Shown here one piece after another: positions 13,901 to 23,826 of a stretch of DNA of 64,000 nt. Within the stretch, counting starts at the first letter, position 1. Each line of letters opens with the position of its first letter. The notes beneath the pieces were generated by a model. That model had not been told where the DNA came from. It worked only from the letters and a program-made list of their open reading frames with translations, and did not search any database. Origin of the DNA: Sebastes aleutianus. Taxonomy: Eukaryota > Chordata > Actinopteri > Perciformes > Sebastidae. The stretch is taken from the NCBI GenBank assembly GCA_916700875.1, contig CAKAKS010000060.1:28862189-28926188 (forward strand), written 5' to 3'. The translations under genes and the position numbers were made by a program.

Positions 13901-16900
13901 GTCTTCCCTCCAAGGTCAGAACACACTACTACTACATTAAGCTTTTTCTATCATAATGAGGTTTCCACCATTCTCTTCTCGCTAAAACATCTAAATTAGC
14001 CACCATTATACTAATTTAATTAAGTACTTAGGTGAAATGAATATGCCTGAAACTAAAGAAGTCACATTGTTTTTCCATGAATGAGTGCATTAACAAATGC
14101 AAACAAATTAACTACAATGGGGAAAAAAGCAGCTAACTATTTCCACACAGGGAGAAAAGTAGCTTTTAAAACGATCTATCAAACCCATGTCTGTCAGTGT
14201 AATAGAAGGAGGCTATAATAACATGGCAATTAGATTTGCTTACCCGTAGGTAATTGCCAACTACTTTCCATTTCATCTGGGCCTGGCACTGGCTGCTAGC
14301 ACCTCGTCTGGTTTTGTTGATTTGGTTTTGTCTGTTTCCTGCTCGGAGGGTTGAGAGTAGCCCCACTATAAAGCTATGAAGGCATGAAACTCTCCAGTAT
14401 GTATTTCCTGGGTGAAATTATAAAGCTAACATTTCAGTGTAGTACAATAGGTCTGAACTTCTGAACTTCTCAGAGCTATTAGTTTAGAATGAGTGTGACA
14501 GTAAACTATAATCCCTGCATGTCCAAGACTCAGTGTTGTATCGATAAGGAAAGTGCTAGAAAAAGAAGTCTGGAGTTTTTTTCAGCTCAAGTCGAGAGAA
14601 CAGGTTGGGGAGAAGCATATGGTCTACGGGATCTGAGGCAGGCAAGATCGCGATGAGTTTTGAAAAAGGAGGCCGAGAGTCCAGCTGGTCAACGAAGCAC
14701 ACTTGGGCCTGATCAATCTCTGCTTTTTTTAAAAAGCTGTCAAAACATACTCAATCTGCTTGAATTTAATTGGTATTATAGCGGATGTCCAAATGTTTCG
14801 AGACCACAGAGCAGAAACAATCACAACATATAGTCCCAAGAACTGTCAACAGGATTCAATCAGGACTGTGTGAATGCACAGAACTTGGTAAAGTATAGAA
14901 CAATTTTAAAGCATTGAATGAGCATAAAGCCAATTAAAGCTGTAGTCAGTCTGTAAGTGCAGGTAGGAGCACACAAGGGCAGGGACCGTGACTTGTAAGT
15001 GCAAAATAACTTTTGGCAGCATGAAAGGAAAACATCAGGTGCATGCTCAAAACTAATTACAAGTCTACCTCTGTGCTCTCAAAATTTGTCTTGGACCTAC
15101 CGATCTACACTTAAATTCATCTTGCTGTTACTAAACCACTAAACACTCACCAGCCACTTTATTAGGTACACCTTGCTAGTACCGGGTGGTCTTCTGCTGC
15201 TGTAGCCCATCTGCTTCAAGGTTGGACGTGTTGTGCGTTCAGAGATGGTATTCTGCATACCTTGGTTGTAACGAGTGGTTATTTGAGTTACTGTTGCCTT
15301 TCTATCATCTCCAACCACTCTGCCCTTTCTCCTCTGACATCAACAAGGCATTTCCGTCCACACAACTGCCGCTCAGTGGATATTTTCTCTTGTTCGGACC
15401 ATTCTCTGTAAACCCTAGAGATGGTTGTGCGTGAAAATCCCAGTAGATCAGCAGTTTTTTGAAATACTCAGACCAGCCCGTCTGGCACCAACAACCATGC
15501 CACGTTCAAAGTCACTTAAATCCCCTTTCTTCCCCATTCTGATGCTCGGTTTGAACTTCAGCAAGTCGTCTTCACCATGTCTAGATGCCTAAATGCATTG
15601 AGTTGCTGCCATGTCATTGGCTGATTAGCTATTTGTGTTGACAAGCAATTGAACAGGTGTGCCTAATAAAGTGGCCGGTGAGTGTATATTAAAATGGAAA
15701 GAGCGCCAAAAACGTTCAAGAGCTGCGCATGAAACTAGCCTGGGTGACTGGGCAGGAAGGACCTTGTTCAAGAGGCTGATCTTGAGAACTTCAGGGCCAG
15801 GTTTTTGACCGTTATCAAAGATCTTGCAGGGAGAACAGCATATAGGTGTTCTCAGATCACTCCTGCAATAAGCATCACATGGGCAGAGAGAGACCACAGC
15901 CTCACGACCTCCATTTAACCTAAAGATTGGAGGCCAAAACAAGCAAATCCTGGAAGGAATCTGGTTCATTGAGTCAAAGAACATGACTGATGTTGACCAT
16001 ACAGCCAGATCGAAAGTAAAATGGCTCGAGACCAAGAATGTAAAATAAAGCTACAACAAATCTTCAAGGAGGAAAATCCCCCAAAATCCTCATGTGTGAA
16101 GCACATTCAGATGCATCCAATAAGACCTGAAGCTGTCGTCACATTCAAAGCTTTTAAACTAAAACAATTGAAAACATTTCTAGAAGGATTTTCTTGTTAA
16201 AAAAAAACCATTTTATTCATTCAAGATTTCTGCTCTAACATCAGGACTCATCAGAAAACGTCAACAGGGGAGGTATAACAACGGGTAACATTTGCAGAGG
16301 ATGCTGGGGCCGGAGCTGAAACATCATAATGCACTAAAATATCCAAAGGATTCAAACGGTTATTTGGTCCTTTAAGCCTGTTGGACTCAATTGTTTGTAT
16401 TTGGAGCATAGATTGTTTGTTAGAAAATACAATATCAACAGCACATTCCAGTGTCCTCCCTGGTGGCATTTAGTGTTGCTACATACTGTATTTTCTCGAT
16501 ACACAGAAGGATAAAAGCAAAATAAATTTGCCTGAAACAAGACCTCAAAGTTGTAATCGCAACATTTGGCCTGTATCTAATAAACCACTAATAATGTCAG
16601 ATGTGATTTTGCCGTGATAAACGTTTTTGATTATTGCTGTTTGTGTGTGTTTATTACACAATATATTCCTCCACGTCAGCAAGTGTGTGAGAAGAGTGTG
16701 ATGATTTATTTGTTGGATAATGCTTTGGCACGTTAAGCGTCCCCCAGTCGATTAATCTAAAATCTGCGTCTCCGTTTCAGATTGGGCCGGGAGCATCACA
16801 CAGCCCGTCGCCCAGGCAACGCAGCACTCATCTGGAGCCAATCAGAATCCTTCTAAGCCAGCAGCGAAAGGTAGGACCAGGCCAAACAAGTAAAACAGAT

Positions 16901-17225
16901 GAAAAGACATGAAAGAAACAGATTCAAAGAGACATATCCAACTGAAACCTGTGTTTATTGGGTACATTCAAAGAATTTGTGGTTTGTTTCCATTCATAAG
17001 TTTGGATATCAGCCACATGCAGTCTTTTTACGGGGACAAAGGGAGGGATTGATATTTTTAGCAGCGTGTCTGAGACATTTATCCTTCTCAACTCATTTTA
17101 CAGAGAAAGCTGGGACGTCCAAAGACCTCTCAGCGTGGTTCAACCTGTTTGCCGACTTGGATCCCCTCTCCAATCCGGATGCGGTCGGCAAAACCGACAC
17201 AGAGCACGAACTTCACAACGCATAG
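7960..17225 (+). CDS. ica1: Islet cell autoantigen 1 (ICA69), 12 coding exons, 477 aa
   Basis: Coding exons: 7960-7976, 8094-8265, 9379-9451, 9750-9873, 10798-10996, 11895-12020, 12240-12338, 12456-12556, 12748-12794, 13651-13914, 16781-16870, 17104-17225 (TAG). All borders are AG/GT and phases join to 1,434 nt; human ICA1 is about 483 aa. Residues about 50-253 form the arfaptin-homology BAR domain, with KKEDEHVVASDADLD, the ISDTWLTVNRMEQ block and QKVDLLGASRCNLLSH. Residues 270-477 are the ICA69 C-terminal region, with a Lys-rich patch in exon 8 and the conserved end WFNLFADLDPLSNPDAVGKT. The family binds curved Golgi/secretory-granule membranes, partners PICK1 and acts in dense-core vesicle and AMPA-receptor trafficking. 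The ATG lies in a 30-nt exon (7947-7976) and is the only in-frame start that splices to exon 2. The paralogue ICA1L is less likely because GLCCI1 is the neighbour. Confidence 0.95.
8750..9332. mobile_element. 'TTAGTTTTAGTT' dispersed element (ICA1 intron 2)
   Basis: The ends GGTTATTATACAGTA and TACTATAATAACC are inverted. TTTTAGTTTAGTTTTAGTTA-type runs occur at both sides of a unique centre containing GTCTCCTGGAAGGTCAAAT. Confidence 0.65.
9561..9660 (+). mobile_element. Dispersed 'AAAGGTGCAGTGTGTA' repeat (ICA1 intron 3)
   Basis: TTAAAAGGTGCAGTGTGTAC, then CATCTAGTGATGAGGTTGCA and ACCAACTGAAACTTCTC, a common fish repeat head. Confidence 0.55.
10007..10330. mobile_element. MITE with GGGCTGAACGATT ends (ICA1 intron 4)
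   Basis: TTAGGGCTGAACGATTTTG at the left is answered by TTAATTGTGCAGCCCA at the right. GCGATT repeats lie near both ends. No coding capacity. Confidence 0.7.
11412..11637. mobile_element. 'GGGCTGCAAC' MITE (ICA1 intron 5)
   Basis: TAGGGCTTCAAC ... CCCAAAGATATTCAGTTAT ... ACTAATCGTTTCGGTCCT. A poly-T run and a TA run replace parts of the consensus. Confidence 0.65.
12829..13375 (-). mobile_element. Internally deleted Tc1/mariner element, copy 1 (ICA1 intron 9)
   Basis: The element is 547 bp with terminal inverted repeats CACTCACCGGCCACTTTATT and its complement, flanked by TA on both sides (827-828 and 13376-13377, the first counted from 12,000). On the minus strand it encodes only the N-terminal helix-turn-helix part of a Tc1-type transposase (GDLSDFERGMVVGARRAGLS, then a TTISRVYREW block), with a TAG stop soon after. 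The DDE catalytic part is missing: the left TIR region joins directly to GGTGGTCTTCTGCTG. Non-autonomous and dead. Confidence 0.88.
15144..15684 (-). mobile_element. Internally deleted Tc1/mariner element, copy 2 (ICA1 intron 10)
   Basis: The element is 541 bp, close to identical to copy 1, in the same orientation and with the same internal deletion joint (TAGTACC joined to GGTGGTC). Its left TIR has CACTCACCAGCC. The right flank is TA and the left flank is AA, so the target-site duplication has decayed. It differs from copy 1 by a small deletion near 15,335 and scattered substitutions, one of which extends a T run near 15,457. Confidence 0.87.
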
Positions 17226-17348
17226 TTCTTCCTCAGCGTCATGGTGATCTGAAAATGGGTACCTTTGTTGGTGGGTACAGCAGAATGTAGCTTTCACATG
17301 TGACCAGAGAAAAATCACATCTGCCAAACACAATTTTCTTCAGTTAGA

Positions 17349-17545
17349 TATAGGGCTGAAACAATTAGTCAATCAATAGGAAAATCAAACGAAATTAACA
17401 ACCAAATATTGTGATAATAAATAAGTTATTTCAGTAATTTTTCAAGCAAAAATGCCAAATATTTGTGAGGATTTGCTTATTTCTTTATCATCTATGGAAG
17501 TAAACTGAATTTCTTTGGGTTGTGGACTGTTGGTCAGAAAATATT
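17349..17545. mobile_element. 'GGGCTGCAAC' MITE fragment 3' of ICA1
   Basis: TAGGGCTGAAACAATTAGTC ... TTCAAGCAAAAATGCCAAAT ... GGGTTGTGGACTGTTGGTCA. It lies in the probable ICA1 3' UTR or just beyond it, and contains an AATAAA at 17,416. Confidence 0.6.
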
Positions 17546-18930
17546 ATAATATAAAATAATAGCTGGATCTTTTTCTTGTGATAAAAATAAGAGTAAAAGC
17601 TCCCTTACTATGACATACTGCACTATGATATATTATAAAAACTCTAGATGCATTATAACAAAAAAATGTTAGTTTAACAAAAAAGGCTGGTACGTTGTAA
17701 TAATAAAATTACGTATCATTAAATCATCTTATTATAGCGAGACACATATATCGTTATAACGAGAACACCAATGTTCCTGTTATCACAAGATACTGATCAG
17801 ATTTTAATCTCTTGGTGGCAGTATTACGCTGCGGTAAAGTGTCCAACTAACATCTACCAGCTATCGTCCTTTCCGTTGTGAAAGAAAAGAAACATTTACA
17901 ACACAATCTTATTAAGCCCGTTGGCTCTTTCACTTGGGTTAAACATTTAATGTTTAGCGTGGATACCTCAGTGTGAGTTTGGAACAAGAAGCCTTTGACA
18001 TTAGCTGCCTTGGAAATCTGTAGTCGCGAGTAGCATTCATGATTTATTTCTGATTCTCATTACTGAAGACTGCACAGAGGCAAAACTACACAAACAGCAG
18101 AAAGAAAGCAAACATGACAAAGATCACAGTGCAACAAGTGTTTACAAAATACTGCAACATGTTGAGTGAAGTTACTGCAGTCACGGCGAAATACTCACAA
18201 ATATACTGCACATTGTTCTGCCATCGATCTATTCAACACTTAAAGCACTGATCAGAAATATTGGCAACTATTTCACACCACATTTGAACAGGTGACAAAG
18301 AGCCAAGAGGTTTCCTTTTTAAGATTTATGCTTTTAAATGTGTTTGCTACATGCTGTATTAGTGTACCCCTTTTGAATATATATATAAAATACACATATC
18401 ATTTATTTATTACTGCATGTTGCATGCCTTGTTTTGTTATCCAGTAAAAGTGTGATTGAATGAACAATGCGTTTATATTAGTGTGAGGTTTTCCATCAAT
18501 ATATTTTTTATCATTTGGACATTATTTAGCTGTTATTGGCTTTCATGGGAAATACATGCAGTTTTAAGTGGATTGTTTTCAGAGACAAACTAACTAACTG
18601 CAAAGTTCATGAAAATACAATCATGTTATACTGATTTTAACTACAATGCTGCATAAATTGAACATGTCAGAGTAAACGCCTTAATCTAATCACAAATCAA
18701 CAATATAGAACCTCATCATAACTATTATTTGATTCCTTATAATGTATATTAATTGTGAATTTTGCTGCAACTTCTTAGCCTTGTGTTATTTTTGATGTTC
18801 AAGCCATGTGACATTTGTTAATATTTAAAATCATAACCAAATACATCGATTGCCTTACCTTGACTCCTATTTGTGTATAAATGCCATGCTTCTGAATACT
18901 GATCTTATTAGTCGATGTGTCTTTCTATGA
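17546..18930. other. ICA1 3' side, no further gene
   Basis: AT-rich DNA, presumably the distal ICA1 3' UTR or intergenic. No convincing polyadenylation site can be singled out. Confidence 0.45.
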
Positions 18931-19221
18931 CGGGGCGGCTGTGAGGGTAGAGCAGGTTGTCCACCAGTCGGAAGGTCGGTGGTTCGATCCCCGGCTGCTC
19001 CAGGTCACATGTCGATGTGTCCTTGAGCAAGACACTTAACCCCAAATTGCTCCCATCGGTGTGTGAATGAGTATTTAGATTAGATCCTGATGGGCAAAGG
19101 TGGCACCTTAGTAGCCTCTGCCATCAGTGTATGAATGTGTGTGTGAATGGGTGAATACTGACATGTAGTGTAAAGCGCTTTGAGTGGTCGGAAAAAGAAA
19201 AGCCCAAGTCCATTTACCATG
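18931..19221 (+). mobile_element. tRNA-derived SINE
   Basis: A Pol III B box (GGTTCGATCCC, 18981-18991) and a damaged A box (about 18,941-18,955) head a body with CCTTGAGCAAGACACTTAA, GCCATCAGTGTATGAATGTG and GTAAAGCGCTTTGAGTGG. This is the body of a common percomorph SINE. It lies between the ICA1 stop and the probable GLCCI1 3' end. Confidence 0.8.
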
Positions 19222-20885
19222 ACCTTTGACAAGATTATATACCAATTCAAAATGAGACTTTTTTTTGTTTTCTTTATTGAAAAACACACACACAAGGTCT
19301 ACATAAAAATGCGTAATACACAGGAGAACTGAATCATCTCAACTGCACTGCACAATGAGCTTATGAATAAAATCAAAATTGGTATGATTGAAACTCTTGG
19401 AGCTGCAAGCAGGAGAGCATATTTCAACTTAATGTGTGGAATGTGTTGCATATTGTTCACATTTGTGTTTATGTGTGCAAGTGGCTTAATAGACAACAAG
19501 TTTTGGAATGAAACATTTACTAGTTTATGTCTCTCATTCAACACTAACATGTCTAAATCAGTCATGTTTTTTTTGTTTTTTTTAATCTTTAAATATGTTC
19601 TGGAGATACAACTTGTGCAGGTAACGTTAGGGCACATGTGGTTCGATCTATATATTGAGCAAAACTGTTCCACAACAATGTTAGTGTAGCTTTACTTCAA
19701 ACAAAAAATCAATTGCACACTCAAGTTCTGATTGTTTTAACTTACAAATTGGTCTAAAATAAAAATAGTGATTATCATCTCACTTCCAAGTAAGTGCTTA
19801 GGCTTGGTTCAACGATTACCGCCTGTGTTTTGAAACACTATGAACCAGTGTTTATATGTCGCTGAACTGTTTATAAACTTAACGAAATGCACACAAACAT
19901 TCTTCTTCTGGCACAAAAAATGGTTCCTCTTGTGTCCCAAATATATGACAGGCCTGCTTTGGTACATATTTAACAAAAGGGGAGAAAACAAACGACATAT
20001 CTGTCAACTTCTCAATTTGGGAGGGTGTAGCTTATGTAGCTATAGTTCCGCTTACGCGCAAGTACTCACGGTTGACCTATGCAACGGCGATCTCTGGAAT
20101 GTGTCATAGCACCTGAAACTCTAACCTGAACGGGTTAACGCAAAAGTCATCTGTCACAAGATGTGACACCAATCGGTCCGTAATAAATTCCCTCTCCAGG
20201 GAAAAAACAAATTAAGCATTTCTGCAAAAGACAAAAGTCTTTCTGTAGAAGAAAGTCATGAACACTGGGGAAAGGCAACATAGTCCAAGCAAGTACATTC
20301 CACATGACCTGAGTTATTGTTCTGTGTAGTGTGGGGCAATAAAACACGGCAATGGGGGAAGTTGTGTGCTTTGTTACTGGTTATTTGGTCACTGAAAAAC
20401 ATCTGATATTTGCCTTTTGTGTTGAGCTAATTAATAGTGATCAGACTAGAAAAGCAGATCTATGTCTCGGCTTGTAAGCTTGTTGGGTGGAGCACTCAAG
20501 CAACTGCTGGTTTCACAAAGACATTGTGCTACAAATACTTTAAAATAAACAAATAAAAATAGGCCATGGTCTGTATCATTCTGAGCCATGTCTTAACAAG
20601 TGCAAACCCTGTGGTTAATGTGGGGGCAATGTGTTCTGACTGTAAGACATCCTGATATGCTAAATACATGAATCAAGCATTTCCCATCCTGTCAAAAAGC
20701 TTACGTATATGTACTTTAGCTGTTAGCTCGCTGAACACCGAACAGCCAAGAAGCTGGTTAGATAACATGAGTAGAATGTGTTTCTCTGATACCTTATAGC
20801 TGTCTCTTGTGAAAGATTTTTCCTTTTTAATTTTATCTTGATAAAACTGCCAGTGCCACGTAACACAATCATTTGAGCAGTAATT

Positions 20886-20916
<31 letters not shown>

Positions 20917-21248
20917 GAAAAAGAAAGTTATTTTTGTTATGGGTGTTGTCACGGTACAGAGAAGGCTAGGTTAGTGATGGGTGAAGGGAGGCGGTGCCCA
21001 AGGTCAGCACACTCTTAAGTCTGGACAATGACCAAACAATCAAGCTTGTGCAGCAGGATGCTGGTGCCATTATCCTACTTTGTGTTTGTCATTTCTACAC
21101 CTTGGGCACTCCCTGCTGGCTAACGTTAGGATTAACGGAGTGCAAGGATTTTTTTATTCTTTTTTTTTTTTTGTTTGTTTTATAGCCATACCACCTGACT
21201 AGCTGTAAAGTTTCAGCCGTAGGTGGTTTGGTTATGAATACCTGAGGA
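19222..21248 (-). other. Probable GLCCI1 3' UTR and tail-to-tail interval
   Basis: No coding exon. The 124-aa and 108-aa frames at 19,299-19,689 overlap on opposite strands and look like chance. (TA)n/poly-T runs are at 20,887-20,916 and poly-T at 21,150-21,172. Confidence 0.45.
19273..19278 (-). promoter_or_regulatory. glcci1: Candidate GLCCI1 polyadenylation signal
   Basis: TTTATT on the plus strand reads AATAAA on the minus strand (CAATAAAGAAAAC), followed by a GT-rich stretch (19,283-19,295 read in reverse). It would give a 2-kb 3' UTR. Other TTTATT sites exist closer to 18 kb, so this is a guess. Confidence 0.3.
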
Positions 21249-23505
21249 CTAGCTGGTGAGGAGAACTTGTGCTGCGCCATCTGTGTCGGGGCTCTGGCTA
21301 TCTGTGCGGTTATCTGTGTTTACGCCTGTGCTTGTGTCGGTGCTCCAGTCAGCGGAGGCCGGAAAGGTAGCTAGTGGTGCAGTGGGCAGAGTTGGGGTCA
21401 CCTGAGGCCCTGGGCTGTCGTTGCCATGGAGACCGGGGCTGGCGGAGGAGCAGGATGAGGGAAGGACGGGGGAGAAGAGGGAGGAGCAGAGGAGTTTGAC
21501 AGGGCAGAAGGCAGAGCCTCTGGGAATGAAGTTCACCTTGTTTTTGTCAGGGCACGAGAAGAGCGGGAAGCCTTTTGATTTGCCGGATCTGAAGACAAAA
21601 AAAAAGTCTAGCTCAGTACTTTTGCTTGTTATTTTCTATTTATTTGACAGTTTTGATTAAATGCAAGTTGTTTATCCTACACAGCTGTTTTGCCCTCATC
21701 CCTGCCACCCACAATGCAAATAAGCTTGTTGGCTTTGTACTATCCTCGAACAGGAGCCATGAAATAGTACAGTAAACCGTATCTATTGTTTTCTTTTCTT
21801 TTCTGTTAATAATCAGTACACTCAGTGCTCACACAGGGTGCATTTAGAAACCACAAACAGATTGTAAAATGAAAAAAAATACTTACACCATCTCCTCGAA
21901 CACTTTGACCCTCTCACAGCCCTCTGGAGGTTCCCGTTTGAACATGTAGCTGTTGTTAGGTTTGGGAGATGTGGCAAACTTGGGGAGAGGAGAACTGCAA
22001 ATGTCTGGAAATACAGTAAAGAATATAAAAGGAAAAAGAAAAAAAAAGACTTATTGATTAGACGCTGCAATGTGCTTCTAGTAGGGCTGTGTATCATGTC
22101 CCAATACGAGTTTCTGTACGGACACTAAATTAATACTGTTTCAGTACCATGCTTTATGCAATATAAACATTCCATTTTCATTAAACAAAAGAAGCCAAAC
22201 TTCTCAAATGTTAAAACCCAAGCTGCCGTACAAGAACTTTACTTAAAGTGGCAGTAGGCAGTATGTTTTTGGCGTCATTGGGCAAAAATTCAATAATAAC
22301 CTTTCAGCATATTGTAATTCAAGTTATCTGAGAGATAGCTAGACTTCTGCACCTCCTCATGGCTGTTTTCAGGCTTCAGAAAATCTAGCCTGTGACGGGA
22401 GATTTCGACCAATCACAAGTCAGGTGGACAGCGGACCTCAGATCAGCTCTTACTGCTTGTTTTCCTATTGTGGTTTTTATTCCACGCATTCTTCTTACTT
22501 GTTAAAACCTGGCTCCTACATTACCCACAAGGCAACTCAACCGCTGACAGTTTGGTCAGAGAATCAGGTGTGTTATGCTAAAGTAGTAGCAGCTAATGTA
22601 GCGTCAAGCAGAGATGAGGAGCGGGCTGCAGAGGTCTGGGAAGCTCACCTCTTTCTAACCCCCAGATTTTTTTTTTTTATTTTCAAAAACTTGTAGTCAA
22701 TGCTGACTCAAGTGACATCACTTGCAGATATCCACACTTCAAGACCTGTAAACAGACTATCATGTATAAAATCAGTGGAGTTCCCCTCTACAGCTGCATC
22801 TGTCAAACAAAAAAGGCACACCTTTGTCGATTTCCTCTGCAGAGCACGGGCTTCCATCAGGAGAGTGTACGTGGTCAGAGCTGCAGGGGCGGGGCGACGG
22901 GCTGGAGTCACCACTTGAAGGGGCCTGCGTGTCCGTGTCACGTGTGTCCCCACTGCTGCTGTAGTGATGCGGAGGGAAGGGGGCGCGGCGGCCATCCACC
23001 ACATCCATGGTCTGTGAGGTCAGAGTGCGGAGGAGGTGGTGAGAGGTCATGCGTTAACGTACATGGATCTTAAAATGTCAGAGTGGCGGCGCTTAGCGTT
23101 TAGAGAATCATAACTCAAAGGTTACATTCAATCACCCATAACAGGAAATGTGTCCTTGAAAAACACATGTGAACTGTTGAAGCATTCCTGTGCAACTCGC
23201 TGAACAGCTACCTGCTCACTAACTGTGATGTCACTCTGGGTTAAGAGCATCAGATAAAATATCGTAAATCTAAGAATGACTGGAACTGAAGAGACTCCGG
23301 CGTGTTTGTCTCTCTGCTTAAAGGGCAATTGGGGAAGCAAACACTACACCAGATGGTAATACTTGACAGTAGATGAACAGTGTGATGTGCTTTGGCACAA
23401 CTGATTCAAATGGGAGGGCAGGAGAGAAAAAAGGCTTGGTGCACAGCAGGCAGTAAATCTGTAGTCCTGCGTATGTTTATATGTGTGTTTAAACTGTGTG
23501 TGTTT

Positions 23506-23543
<38 letters not shown>

Positions 23544-23789
23544 TGTGACTTTCTAAGAGGGGAGTTTTACGGACCTGCCAAGGTTCACTACTCCACATCA
23601 GACAGGATTTACGGGTGTCCTCGCCTCTGAGCAATTTAATTCAGTGTGAGTGAGAATATATGCACGTCTTACTGTCAAGACAGTATGGTGCACAATGCTG
23701 CAAGTGACTTTACAAGACTGTGTTCGTGCATGTCATAAATTTTAAGCATAGCCTAAAAAGCCGTTTTTGACCATAAGCACATTCATACA

Positions 23790-23826
<37 letters not shown>

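Noticed and set aside
15186..16035. Frames of 82 aa (+) and 136 aa (-) in ICA1 intron 10
   Set aside because: The 82-aa frame is antisense to the dead Tc1 element. The 136-aa frame starts in unique intron DNA without homology and only partly overlaps the element.
18931..19015. tRNA-like B box and D-arm
   Set aside because: The B box is good, but the A box is damaged and a SINE body follows, so it is not a tRNA gene.
19299..19689. Overlapping 124-aa and 108-aa frames with hydrophobic segments
   Set aside because: They are open on opposite strands of AT-rich DNA, with hydrophobicity from poly-T. They look like chance frames in the probable GLCCI1 3' UTR.
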